Shown here piece after piece: positions 7,174 through 14,710 of a stretch of DNA of 29,646 nucleotides. The stretch's first letter is position 1, and each line of letters starts with the position of its first letter. The position numbers and the translations under genes are program-made. The DNA comes from Aquificota bacterium (lineage in GTDB: Bacteria > Thermosulfidibacterota > Thermosulfidibacteria > Thermosulfidibacterales > Thermosulfidibacteraceae). The notes under the pieces were generated by a model. It worked only from the letters and a program-made list of their open reading frames with translations. It did no database searches and was not told the origin of the DNA. Location of the stretch: the NCBI GenBank assembly GCA_015494645.1, contig WGAU01000089.1:1-29646 (forward strand), written 5' to 3'.

Positions 7174-7540
7174 GTCTTGCTTTGTGGCGTCCGTACTTCT
7201 TCCTTTCCACAATCCTTGCGTCTCTTGTAAGCAGACCCGCTTTTTTGAGCACAGGCCTTAGGTTTTCGTCATAAGCCAACAGTGCTTTGGCTATGCCGTA
7301 CCTTATGGCGTCTGCCTGACTGGATACTCCACCACCTTTCACATTTACCTTTATGTCAAACTCTCCTACCTTGTTGACAAGTTCCAGAGGCTCAAAGATG
7401 AGTTTCCTTAGAGACTCTCGCGGGACGTACTCTTCCAAGCTCCTTTTGTTTATCACAATCTGCCCGCTACCGGGCTTCATCCACACCCTCGCAACTGAGG
7501 TTTTCCTCTTTCCAACGCCGTGATATATCACTTCTGCCAT
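7148..7540 (-). CDS. rpsI: 30S ribosomal protein S9
   Basis: A 130-aa small-subunit protein with the S9 core GVGKRKTSVARVWMKPGSG near the N-terminus, a middle VKGGGVSSQADAIRYGIAKA segment and the characteristic basic C-terminal tail ending GFQWRKR, which in S9 reaches the P site. The ATG at 7540 is chosen because GGGGAG lies seven bases upstream; a TTG two codons earlier is possible but less likely. The gene lies 23 bases after rplM, the standard pairing, and shares its promoter. Confidence 0.97.
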   Translation of the reverse strand: MAEVIYHGVGKRKTSVARVWMKPGSGQIVINKRSLEEYVPRESLRKLIFEPLELVNKVGEFDIKVNVKGGGVSSQADAIRYGIAKALLAYDENLRPVLKKAGLLTRDARIVERKKYGRHKARRGFQWRKR

Positions 7541-7563
7541 TACCAATCTCCCCTGTTAAGTTT

Positions 7564-8010
7564 TTAGCAACCGGTGATTTCTATTGGTTCAGGCTTTTGG
7601 GCCTGATGGGGGTGATTTTCCCCTGCGTAGACTTTAAGTTTTTTGAGCATCCTTCTCGCCAAGTTATTCTTGGGTAACATTCCTTTTACAGCATGATAGA
7701 TTAAGTATTCCGGTTTCTTTTCAAGCATTTCCTTGGCCGTCCTTGATTTGAGCCCACCCAAATACCCCGAGTGCCAGTAGTAAATCTTCTTTTCCCACTT
7801 CTGCCCTGTTAGCTTCACCTTGTCAGCATTTATCACCACCACGAAGTCTCCACAGTCTACATGAGGGGTGTACTGAGGCTTGTGCTTGCCCATGAGGATC
7901 ACAGCAATCTTTGATGCTAACCTACCTAAGGTTTTGTCCTTGGCGTCAACCAAGTACCACTTTCTTTCCACTTCTCCCTTCTTGGCCATATATGTTTTTT
8001 TCCCCAACAT
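7564..8010 (-). CDS. rplM: 50S ribosomal protein L13
   Basis: A 148-aa large-subunit protein that matches L13 along its length: WYLVDAKDKTLGRLASKIA, the YTPHVDCGDFVVVINADKVK segment, YYWHSGYLGGLK, then the KGMLPKNNLARRMLKKLKVY segment near the C-terminus. AAGGAG lies about ten bases ahead of the ATG. It is the first gene of the rplM-rpsI pair and has its own strong promoter about 50 bases upstream. L13 is an early assembly protein and in some bacteria represses its own operon; no such leader structure was recognised here. Confidence 0.97.
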   Translation of the reverse strand: MLGKKTYMAKKGEVERKWYLVDAKDKTLGRLASKIAVILMGKHKPQYTPHVDCGDFVVVINADKVKLTGQKWEKKIYYWHSGYLGGLKSRTAKEMLEKKPEYLIYHAVKGMLPKNNLARRMLKKLKVYAGENHPHQAQKPEPIEITGC

Positions 8011-8061
8011 TCCGAATCATCTCCTTGCATGGTGTAGTTCTTTTCCGCAAAGTGCCACCGC

Positions 8062-8090
8062 TATATAGACAAGCACCTTTTAATTGTCAA
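8062..8090 (-). promoter_or_regulatory. Sigma-70 promoter of rplM-rpsI
   Basis: On the minus strand a perfect TTGACA (8090-8085) and TATATA (8067-8062) are separated by exactly 17 bases. Transcription would begin near 8055, giving a leader of about 45 bases before the L13 ATG. The -35 overlaps the last codons of the fragmentary gene upstream. This is the strongest housekeeping promoter in the window. Confidence 0.75.
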
Positions 8091-8334
8091 GCATTTTTGA
8101 GATGATGTCCATGTATTCCCACTCTCTGTAAGCCATGGCGTATATACCCTCTTTGCCCAGCCTGTTTAACATGTCTTCTTTAACAGTGAGGGAGGCGACA
8201 ATAGAAAAGATCTTTTTGTTGGTGTGTTCGGGAAATAGCTCTTTAAAGCGCTCCATCTTTTCTTTTGTCTGCTCGGTGTGTTTGGGTCTTACGATGACTA
8301 CTTGTTTATTCTTTATTTTTCTGAACTCTTGCAT
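8080..8334 (-). CDS. C-terminal fragment of a DUF3782-like (PD-(D/E)XK-type) protein
   Basis: An 84-aa open frame with a poor ribosome site (GGAAGAA). It resembles the final part of DUF3782-like coiled-coil plus nuclease-fold proteins: an FKELFPEHTNKKIFSIVASL stretch followed by a helix and a closing strand with GIYAMAYREWEYMDIISK. The nuclease motif region that should precede it is not present. A matching N-terminal remnant lies directly upstream in another frame (8349-8444), so this is most likely the 3' remnant of a gene that lost its middle. It could still be translated as a small protein; family assignment is from pattern memory only. Confidence 0.45.
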   Translation of the reverse strand: MQEFRKIKNKQVVIVRPKHTEQTKEKMERFKELFPEHTNKKIFSIVASLTVKEDMLNRLGKEGIYAMAYREWEYMDIISKMLDN

Positions 8335-8348
8335 TTCTTCCGCAGAGC

Positions 8349-8444
8349 CTATATTTGCATTTTTGTTTTCATCTGGGTGTAGGCAAGCTGTTGCATTAGC
8401 CTTTCCAGTCTATCAACCCGCTCCGTCATCAGTTCTATCGTCGT
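8349..8444 (-). pseudogene. N-terminal remnant of the same DUF3782-like gene
   Basis: A short frame reads TTIELMTERVDRLERLMQQL and continues AYTQMKTKMQI before a TAG, the amphipathic helix and coiled-coil opening usual in DUF3782-like proteins. A strong AAGGAGGTGA (8460-8451) sits nine bases ahead of an ACG codon at 8444, where an ATG would be expected, so the start codon may have mutated. A usable ATG at 8429 is too far from the ribosome site. The frame stops before the 84-aa C-terminal remnant, with about 15 bases between. Taken together these suggest start loss and a large internal deletion. Confidence 0.45.
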
Positions 8445-8459
8445 TTGCTTTCACCTCCT

Positions 8460-9875
8460 TTAGCTTATATCAAAGCATATAAGCTTTATTTCTGTCATCT
8501 CTTCTATGGCGTATTTGGGCCCTTCCCTTCCTATACCCGATTCTTTCACGCCACCGTAGGGCATAAGATCTACTCTGAAGGTGGGCACGTCGTTGATGAT
8601 TACGCCTCCTACCTCTATTTCGTAAGCTGCCTTCCAAGCGTTGTATATGTTTTGGGTGTATATTCCCGCCTGTAGTCCGTAAATGGAGTCGTTGGCTTCT
8701 TTTATGGCTTCTTCTAAGCTTTCCACGGGATTTATTATAACTACGGGTCCAAAGGCTTCGCTTCTGAAAAGCTTTGTCTCCTTGGGGCAGTTTACAACAA
8801 CTGCGGGCTGCATAATGGCTCCGTCCACCTCACCTCCTGTGAGGAGCTTGGCTCCTTTGTTTACCGCTTCGTCAATCCATTCTCTGACCCTTTGGGCTTC
8901 TTTTTCTTCCACCAGAGGACCCACATCAGTTTCTTCTTTGAGCTGGTTGCCTACTTTGAGTCCTTTGGTGGTTTCCACGTATCTTTCCACGAATTCGTCA
9001 AATAGATTTTTGTGTACGAATATGCGTTGAACTGAGATGCATACCTGCCCTGCTAAAGCGAAGGCTGCAAGAACAACCCTTGGGAAGGCTTTGTCCAATT
9101 GCGCGTCCTCGCATACGATAACAGCAGAGTTTGAGCCGAGTTCCATGGTGCATTTTTTGAATCCTGCTACGCTCATAATCCTTTTGCCCACCTCGCGGCT
9201 TCCAGTGAAAGAGACCTTTCTCACATCAGGATGTGAAGCTAAGGCTTCACCAACGGTGCCGCCGGGCCCTGTGATCACCTGGAAGGCTAAGGGAGGAACT
9301 CCTGCCTCCATGAAGATTTCTGCCATAACTATACTGGAAAGGGGGGTAATTGAAGGAGGCTTGAGTATCACGGCGTTTCCTGCAGCAAGGGCAGGGGCAA
9401 TCTTGTGCATGGCAAGGTTCACAGGGAAATTGAAGGGAGTGATTGCTGCTACTATACCTATGGGCACCCTTATGTAAAGCCCTACCTTGCCTTTGCCCGT
9501 TGGGGCACCGTCAAATCTTACCTCCTCTCCCGCGAGCCTCTTGGCTTCTTCCGCTGAAAGGGTAAGGGTCTGCAAAGCCCTTGCTATCTCACCCCTTGCC
9601 TCTTTTATGGTTTTGCCAACTTCCTTTGAGACAATGGTGGCAAGCTCTTCCTTTCTTTCCTCCATGATTTTTGCAGCCTTCATCAGGATTTCGTAGCGCT
9701 GGTATGCCGATAGGGAAGCTATTTCCTTCTGGCCTTTCTTTGCCGCTTCAACTGCCTTTTCTACATCTTCAGATGTGCCTTTGGGAACGGTGTCTATAAG
9801 GCTGTTATCGTAAGGGTTTCTCACCTCTATCTTTTCATCCCTATCCACCCATTCGCCAGCCAAAAGCATCTTCAT
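8460..9875 (-). CDS. NAD(P)-dependent aldehyde dehydrogenase
   Basis: A 471-aa soluble enzyme of the general aldehyde dehydrogenase superfamily, oxidising an aldehyde to its acid. The catalytic pair is intact: Glu245 in MELGSNS and Cys279 in GQVCISVQR, 34 residues apart as in the family. The cofactor region TPFNFPVNLAMHKIAPALAA (146-165) and the C-terminal MPYGGVKESGIGREG are clear. It most resembles the lactaldehyde / non-phosphorylating glyceraldehyde-3-phosphate dehydrogenase branch, but the substrate cannot be settled from sequence alone. AAAGGGGGT lies six bases before the ATG. It starts two bases after the Nudix gene and shares its transcript. Its last codons form a 9-bp inverted repeat. 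Confidence 0.93.
   Translation of the reverse strand: MKMLLAGEWVDRDEKIEVRNPYDNSLIDTVPKGTSEDVEKAVEAAKKGQKEIASLSAYQRYEILMKAAKIMEERKEELATIVSKEVGKTIKEARGEIARALQTLTLSAEEAKRLAGEEVRFDGAPTGKGKVGLYIRVPIGIVAAITPFNFPVNLAMHKIAPALAAGNAVILKPPSITPLSSIVMAEIFMEAGVPPLAFQVITGPGGTVGEALASHPDVRKVSFTGSREVGKRIMSVAGFKKCTMELGSNSAVIVCEDAQLDKAFPRVVLAAFALAGQVCISVQRIFVHKNLFDEFVERYVETTKGLKVGNQLKEETDVGPLVEEKEAQRVREWIDEAVNKGAKLLTGGEVDGAIMQPAVVVNCPKETKLFRSEAFGPVVIINPVESLEEAIKEANDSIYGLQAGIYTQNIYNAWKAAYEIEVGGVIINDVPTFRVDLMPYGGVKESGIGREGPKYAIEEMTEIKLICFDIS
8462..8485. repeat. 9-bp perfect inverted repeat
   Basis: AGCTTATAT (8462-8470), a 6-base loop and ATATAAGCT (8477-8485) form a perfect hairpin inside the last codons of the aldehyde dehydrogenase gene. 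No U-tract follows on the transcribed minus strand; the ribosome-site-like AAGGAGGTGA of the broken downstream gene begins immediately. It may be an mRNA-stabilising or processing hairpin, or chance. Confidence 0.5.
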
Positions 9876-9877
9876 AG

Positions 9878-10414
9878 CTAAACCCCCTTTTGTTTTTGGT
9901 TGCTTCTTAGTCTTTCTATTACCTTTACATCGGTGGGAAAAGCAAGCTCAACATCTATCTTTTCAATGGGAAAAAACGCTACTTCATCCAAATCGTCACC
10001 TGCTTTTAGTGTACCCCCTATTCTTTTTCCTAAAAACCACAGTCCTACTGTCAGATATTTTGGATTGTGGAAGTTTGAGTGGACATCAAGAATATCTAAG
10101 ATTCGGACTTTAAGGCCTGTTTCTTCCTCAAATTCCCTTGCTGCTGCTTCTCTTACATCTTCTCCCCATTCAACATGTCCGCATGGGATGCACCATTTTC
10201 CGGGAAAGGGTGGACGGTTGCGCTTGCCGAGGAGAATCTTTCCTGATTCCACAAGCACTACGGCCACTCCTACAGTGGGGTTGAGGTATTGGGCGTAACC
10301 GCATTGGAGACATAAAGGTCTTAAAACATTGTTATTGTGCTTGTAGTGTAAACTGTTTCCGCAGAAGGGGCAAAACCGGAATAGAGGGTGATAAATCTTT
10401 TTTCTGTTTATCAC
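9878..10414 (-). CDS. Nudix hydrolase with N-terminal zinc ribbon
   Basis: A 178-aa protein (187 if the upstream ATG at 10441 is used). An N-terminal zinc ribbon, CPFC and CLQC, precedes the Nudix fold. The Nudix box GX5EX7REUXEEXGU is complete: G-HVEWG-E-DVREAAA-REFEEETGL. Such proteins cleave nucleoside diphosphates linked to another group, for example NADH, ADP-ribose or ADP-sugars; the zinc ribbon recalls NudC, but the QPWPFPxS motif of NADH pyrophosphatases was not seen, so the substrate is open. The GTG at 10414 is preferred because GAGGAGG lies nine bases ahead (a TTG one codon earlier is equally placed), while the ATG at 10441 has no ribosome site. It is divergent from fadR and two bases from the aldehyde dehydrogenase. 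Confidence 0.85.
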   Translation of the reverse strand: MINRKKIYHPLFRFCPFCGNSLHYKHNNNVLRPLCLQCGYAQYLNPTVGVAVVLVESGKILLGKRNRPPFPGKWCIPCGHVEWGEDVREAAAREFEEETGLKVRILDILDVHSNFHNPKYLTVGLWFLGKRIGGTLKAGDDLDEVAFFPIEKIDVELAFPTDVKVIERLRSNQKQKGV

Positions 10415-10434
10415 CAATTTTTGCCTCCTCGGTA

Positions 10435-10463
10435 TTGACATGTTTCGCTTCGTTTGTTAACTG
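10435..10463 (+). promoter_or_regulatory. Putative promoter of the fadR-fadNAE operon
   Basis: A perfect -35 TTGACA (10435-10440) is followed after 17 bases by TAACTG (10458-10463); the alternative TTAACT at spacing 16 is equally weak. The likely start point falls in the adjoining operator, the expected layout for an autoregulated repressor gene. Confidence 0.4.
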
Positions 10464-10481
10464 AATGAATGCTCACTCATT
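10464..10481. promoter_or_regulatory. Probable FadR-type operator
   Basis: AATGAATGCTCACTCATT is an imperfect palindrome with 14 of 18 positions symmetric, with outer arms AATGA and TCATT. With the flanking TG it resembles the Bacillus FadR (YsiA) site TGAATGA..TCATTCA. It lies 15 bases ahead of the repressor start codon, between divergent promoters, where bound repressor would block both. Confidence 0.6.
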
Positions 10482-10487
10482 TGGAGG

Positions 10488-10517
10488 ATTATAAAATGCC
10501 TACTGCCAACGTAGCAA
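10488..10517 (-). promoter_or_regulatory. Putative divergent promoter of the Nudix-aldehyde dehydrogenase pair
   Basis: On the minus strand TTGCTA (10517-10512), an 18-base spacer and a perfect TATAAT (10493-10488) form a plausible sigma-70 promoter whose start would fall near 10481, at the edge of the FadR-type operator. The -35 lies inside the first codons of the repressor gene. Confidence 0.35.
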
Positions 10518-11098
10518 AGGCTCGTAGAGGGGACAAGAGGGGGAAAATTCTGAAGGCTGCTGAAAAGGTCTTTGCTGAGAAAGGTTTTCATCTTGCCCGA
10601 ATCTCAGACATAGCTAAAGAGGCTGGTGTGGCTGAGGGCACTATATATATTTACTTTGACAGCAAAGAAGAGCTGATTCTTAGCATCTTCAAAGAAAAGA
10701 TAGGTGCTTGGATAGATGATCTTAAGAGGAAGTTAAGTTCCTGTGGTAATGCGAGGGAAAAGTTGAGGGTCGTTGTAGAGACCCACTTTGCCACTCTCTA
10801 CAACAATCCCCACCTTGCTCAGCTTGTGCAGATAGAGCTAAGGGCGTGCAGTGCCTTCATGCGGGGCGGAAGTGCTCCCGAGATGAGAAGATATTTAGGG
10901 CTTATTGAGGAGGTGATGAAGGAAGGAAAGGAGACAGGAGAGTTCAGGTCCGATTTTGACGAGTGGCTGGCGGCCAGAGCGCTTCTCGGAGTTATGGACG
11001 AAATGGCCACTATCTGGGTCCTGAAGAGAAGGTTGGAGCTGCCGGCCATTGTGGATGCTGTTGTTGACATTTTCTACAAAGGAATAGGAGGTGCGTGA
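10496..11098 (+). CDS. fadR: TetR-family regulator of fatty acid degradation, FadR/YsiA-like
   Basis: A 200-aa repressor. The N-terminal helix-turn-helix is clear: GKILKAAEKVFAEKGFHLAR then ISDIAKEAGVAEGTIYIYFD, residues about 16-55. It reads closest to Bacillus FadR (YsiA), whose DNA binding is relieved by long-chain acyl-CoA. The C-terminal half is helical, as expected for the ligand pocket. The ATG at 10496 is chosen because GGAGG lies eight bases ahead; a longer frame from 10469 would begin inside the operator. The stop overlaps the fadN start by one base. Autoregulation and control of fadNAE follow from position; the ligand is inferred from the family and context. Confidence 0.85.
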   Translation: MPTANVAKARRGDKRGKILKAAEKVFAEKGFHLARISDIAKEAGVAEGTIYIYFDSKEELILSIFKEKIGAWIDDLKRKLSSCGNAREKLRVVVETHFATLYNNPHLAQLVQIELRACSAFMRGGSAPEMRRYLGLIEEVMKEGKETGEFRSDFDEWLAARALLGVMDEMATIWVLKRRLELPAIVDAVVDIFYKGIGGA

Positions 11099-13479
11099 TG
11101 GGTTACGAAGTAAAGAAGGCGGCCGTTTTAGGCGCCGGTGTAATGGGTGCGGCCATAGCGGCTCACCTTGCCAATGTGGGTATACCGGTTCTCCTTCTGG
11201 ATATTCCGCCAAAGGAAGGGGATGATAGAAACGCCATAGCCAGAGCGGGCTTGGAAAAGGCCCTTAAAGCAAGGCCCCCTGCCTTTTACCACAAAGAGTT
11301 TGCAGAGCTTATAGAGGTGGGTAACTTTGAGGACGACATGCCCAAGATTGCCGAGGTGGATCTTGTGATAGAGGCTGTGGTTGAGAATCTGCAAATCAAG
11401 CGTTCCCTCTTTGAGAAGGTGGATCAGCACAGAAAGCCTGGAAGCATCATCGCTACCAATACATCTGGTATCTCCATAAACGCCATAGCTGAGGGGCGTT
11501 CTGAGGACTTCAGGAAGCACTTCATTGGCATGCACTTCTTCAATCCTCCAAGGTACATGAAGCTTCTTGAGATCATTCCTGGGAAGGACACCCTTAAAGA
11601 GGTTGTGGACTTTGTCGCAGAATTCGGTGAGAAGGTTTTGGGCAAGGGCATTGTTTACGCAAAAGACACCCCCAACTTCATAGCTAACCGCATTGGCGTT
11701 TTCGGTATGATGTACACATTGAAGCTCATGGACGAGCTGGGACTCACTATTGAAGAGATAGATGCCCTGACAGGTAAAGCTGTGGGCCGTCCCAAGGTGG
11801 CCACCTTCAAGCTTGCGGATATGGTGGGCATTGATGTGCTTTATCACGTTGCCCTCAACGTTTACGAGAATGCTCCTAACGACGAGATGAGGGAGATCTT
11901 CAAGCCGCCTGAGTGGCTCAAGAAGATGGTGGAAAACGGCTGGCTTGGAAACAAGACAAAACAGGGATTCTACAAGAAGGTTAAAGGTGAGGATGGCAAG
12001 AAGCAGAATTTTGTCATAGATCCCAAGACCTTAGAGTACAGACCTGCCCAGAAAGGCACCTTCCCCTCCATTGAGATGGCCAAGACCGAAGAGGATGTGA
12101 GAAAGCGCCTAAAGATCATGTGCTACGGTAAGGACAAGGGTTCTCTTTTCACCTGGAAGGCCATATCCGCTATGCTGATCTACGCTGCCAATAGAATCCC
12201 TGAGATTGCCGACGATATTGTCCAGATAGACAACGCCATGAAGTGGGGTTTCAACTGGGAGCTTGGTCCCTTTGAGATATGGGATGCCATAGGGGTGAGA
12301 AAGTCCGTTGAGAGGATGGAAGCCGAGGGCATGCAAGTGCCTGCCAAGGTGAAGGAGATGCTGGAAGCTGGAGCAGAGACCTTCTACAAGGAGGAGGGAA
12401 CCAGGGTTTACTACTGGGACTTTGAATCCAAGAGCTACAAGCCCATAGAGGAGAAGCCCGAAGTTATCGTTCTTTCAAGGCTCAAAAAAGCGGGCAAGGT
12501 GGTTAAGGAGAATGCCGATGCCAGCCTTATTGATCTCGGGGACGGCGTGGCCTGTCTTGAGTTTCACACCAAGATGAACGCCATAGGCGCCGGAATCCTC
12601 CAGATGGTGGAGGAGTCTCTGGAGGAGGTCCGCAAGAACTTTGACGCCCTCGTTATAGCCAATCAGGGAGAGCACTTCTCCGCAGGTGCCAATCTGGCAC
12701 TGCTTCTCATGGCTATACAGGAGGAGGAGTGGGAGGAGATTGACTACATGGTGAGAGCCTTCCAGAAGGCCACCATGTCCCTCAAGTTCTTTGAGAAGCC
12801 TGTGGTGGCTGCACCCTTCAACATGACCCTCGGTGGCGGGTGCGAGTTCTGCCTCCACTGCGACAGGATAAGGGCACATGCAGAGCTTTACATGGGACTT
12901 GTTGAAGTGGGCGTTGGACTGCTTCCTGCAGGCGGTGGAACTAAGGAGATGCTTTTAAGGCTTGTGGATAAGTACATCCCCAAGAACCTGCCGAGAGGCG
13001 TTGTGGTTGACCCACTGCCCCATCTGAGGCGCGCTTTAGAGACCATAGCCATGGCAAAGGTTTCCATGTCCGCCTATGAGGCCAAGGAGATTGGATTCCT
13101 CACCGACTGCGATTCTATAAGCATCAACAGAGACTATCTCATCCACGAGGCCAAGCAGGTGGCCCTGAACCTTGTTAGAGAGGGCTACAAACCACCGAGG
13201 CTTAAGAAGGTGAGGATGGCTGGAAGGGATGGATTCGGTTATCTGAAGATGCTCATCTACAACATGAAGGTGGGTGGATGGATCACGGAGCACGAAGCCA
13301 AAATAGCCACCCACATTGCCAAGGTCCTCACCGGTGGAGATGTGCTGCCCGGCACTGTGATGGACGAGTGGGAGATCCTGGACATGGAGAGGGAGGCCTT
13401 CCTATCCCTTTGTGGTGAGCCCAAGACCCAGGAAAGAATCCAGCACATGCTCACAACGGGCAAGCCTTTGAGAAATTAA
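11098..13479 (+). CDS. fadN: Bifunctional 3-hydroxyacyl-CoA dehydrogenase / enoyl-CoA hydratase, FadN-type
   Basis: A 793-aa beta-oxidation enzyme that hydrates enoyl-CoA and oxidises the 3-hydroxyacyl-CoA product with NAD. The dehydrogenase is N-terminal: GAGVMG at 12-17 for NAD, then HFIGMHFFNPPRYMKLLEII with catalytic His146 and Glu158. The hydratase is C-terminal, with Glu583 (GGGCEFC) and Glu603 (LVEVGVGLLPAGGG) spaced 20 apart, matching the catalytic pair of the crotonase family. This order is the reverse of E. coli FadB and is that of Bacillus FadN and archaeal fusions. The ATG at 11098 has GGAGGT five bases ahead and overlaps the fadR stop. It is followed by fadA after 19 bases. Confidence 0.93.
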   Translation: MGYEVKKAAVLGAGVMGAAIAAHLANVGIPVLLLDIPPKEGDDRNAIARAGLEKALKARPPAFYHKEFAELIEVGNFEDDMPKIAEVDLVIEAVVENLQIKRSLFEKVDQHRKPGSIIATNTSGISINAIAEGRSEDFRKHFIGMHFFNPPRYMKLLEIIPGKDTLKEVVDFVAEFGEKVLGKGIVYAKDTPNFIANRIGVFGMMYTLKLMDELGLTIEEIDALTGKAVGRPKVATFKLADMVGIDVLYHVALNVYENAPNDEMREIFKPPEWLKKMVENGWLGNKTKQGFYKKVKGEDGKKQNFVIDPKTLEYRPAQKGTFPSIEMAKTEEDVRKRLKIMCYGKDKGSLFTWKAISAMLIYAANRIPEIADDIVQIDNAMKWGFNWELGPFEIWDAIGVRKSVERMEAEGMQVPAKVKEMLEAGAETFYKEEGTRVYYWDFESKSYKPIEEKPEVIVLSRLKKAGKVVKENADASLIDLGDGVACLEFHTKMNAIGAGILQMVEESLEEVRKNFDALVIANQGEHFSAGANLALLLMAIQEEEWEEIDYMVRAFQKATMSLKFFEKPVVAAPFNMTLGGGCEFCLHCDRIRAHAELYMGLVEVGVGLLPAGGGTKEMLLRLVDKYIPKNLPRGVVVDPLPHLRRALETIAMAKVSMSAYEAKEIGFLTDCDSISINRDYLIHEAKQVALNLVREGYKPPRLKKVRMAGRDGFGYLKMLIYNMKVGGWITEHEAKIATHIAKVLTGGDVLPGTVMDEWEILDMEREAFLSLCGEPKTQERIQHMLTTGKPLRN

Positions 13480-13498
13480 TTTAAAGAGAGGTGAAGCG

Positions 13499-14692
13499 AT
13501 GAGGGATGCTGTAATAGTTGCCGCTGTAAGAACCGCTGTAGGAAAGGCTCCAAAGGGGAGCCTTAAGGACACAAGGCCCGATGATCTTGCCGCAATTGTG
13601 ATAAAGGAGGCGGTGAAGAGGGCCGGGATAGATCCTGCCGAGGTTGATGATGTAATAATGGGATGCGCCTTTCCTGAAGGAGTGCAGGGGATGAATGTGG
13701 CCCGCGTTGCCCTTCTCAAGGCGGGACTTCCCACTTCTGTTCCTGGTATGACAATAAACAGATTCTGCTCCTCAGGTTTGCAGGCCATTGCCATAGCGGC
13801 TGAGAAGATCATGTGCGGGTATGCTGATGTTGTGGTAGCGGGTGGGACCGAGTCCATGAGCATGGTTCCCATGGGTGGTCTTTCTCAGCCTGCAAACTCC
13901 GAGGTTATGGACACCATGCCGCAGGTTTACCTTGGCATGGGACTTACCGCCGAGGAGGTTGCTCGCAGGTGGAACATATCCCGCGAGGAGCAGGACGAGT
14001 TCGCATATCAATCCCATATGAAGGCTGCAAGGGCCATAGAAGATGGGAAATTTGAAGCGGAGATCGTTCCTGTGAAGACCAGGGTGCTCAAGGCCCTTCC
14101 CAACGGAAGAACCCAGGAGGTTGAGATAGAGTTCAAAGTGGATGAGGGAGTGAGGCCCGACACCACCATAGAGGCCCTTGCCAAACTCAAGCCAGCATTT
14201 GCCCCTCCGGGCAAGGGTACTGTTACCGCAGGAAACTCTTCTCAAATGTCCGATGGAGCTGCTGCTGTTGTGGTGATGTCTGACAAAAAAGCGGCAGAGC
14301 TTGGCATTAAGCCCATGGCGGTGTTTAGGGGTTATGCTGTTGCTGGTGTTGATCCCGAGATTATGGGAATAGGTCCCACCGTGGCTGTACCCAAGCTTCT
14401 AAAGCTTACAGGCAAAAGGATGGAGGACATTGACCTCATAGAGCTCAACGAGGCCTTTGCCGCCCAGTCCCTTGCCTGCATAAAGATACTGGGCTGGCAA
14501 GACATAATGGATAAGATCAACGTGAACGGTGGCGCCATCGCTTTGGGCCATCCCCTTGGCTGTACCGGGGCAAAGCTCACTACCCAAATCATATACGAGT
14601 TGAGAAGAAGGGGCGGTGGCCTGGGCCTTGTCACCATGTGCATAGGTGGCGGTCAGGGTGCAGCAGGACTGTTTGAGGTTCTTGCCGAATAA
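13499..14692 (+). CDS. fadA: Acetyl-CoA acyltransferase (3-ketoacyl-CoA thiolase)
   Basis: A 397-aa thiolase, last step of beta-oxidation, splitting 3-ketoacyl-CoA with CoA to acetyl-CoA and a shortened acyl-CoA. The active-site set is complete: Cys90 in NRFCSSGLQA, His351 in ALGHPLGCTGAKL and Cys381 in VTMCIGGGQGAAGLFE. Length matches Bacillus FadA (YusK). GAGAGGTGA lies ahead of the ATG. It sits 19 bases after fadN and 18 bases before fadE in a fadN-fadA-fadE operon. A biosynthetic acetoacetyl-CoA thiolase is possible from the fold alone, but the neighbours argue for degradation. Confidence 0.94.
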   Translation: MRDAVIVAAVRTAVGKAPKGSLKDTRPDDLAAIVIKEAVKRAGIDPAEVDDVIMGCAFPEGVQGMNVARVALLKAGLPTSVPGMTINRFCSSGLQAIAIAAEKIMCGYADVVVAGGTESMSMVPMGGLSQPANSEVMDTMPQVYLGMGLTAEEVARRWNISREEQDEFAYQSHMKAARAIEDGKFEAEIVPVKTRVLKALPNGRTQEVEIEFKVDEGVRPDTTIEALAKLKPAFAPPGKGTVTAGNSSQMSDGAAAVVVMSDKKAAELGIKPMAVFRGYAVAGVDPEIMGIGPTVAVPKLLKLTGKRMEDIDLIELNEAFAAQSLACIKILGWQDIMDKINVNGGAIALGHPLGCTGAKLTTQIIYELRRRGGGLGLVTMCIGGGQGAAGLFEVLAE

Positions 14693-14710
14693 ACCTTTGG
14701 GAGGTGTGTT

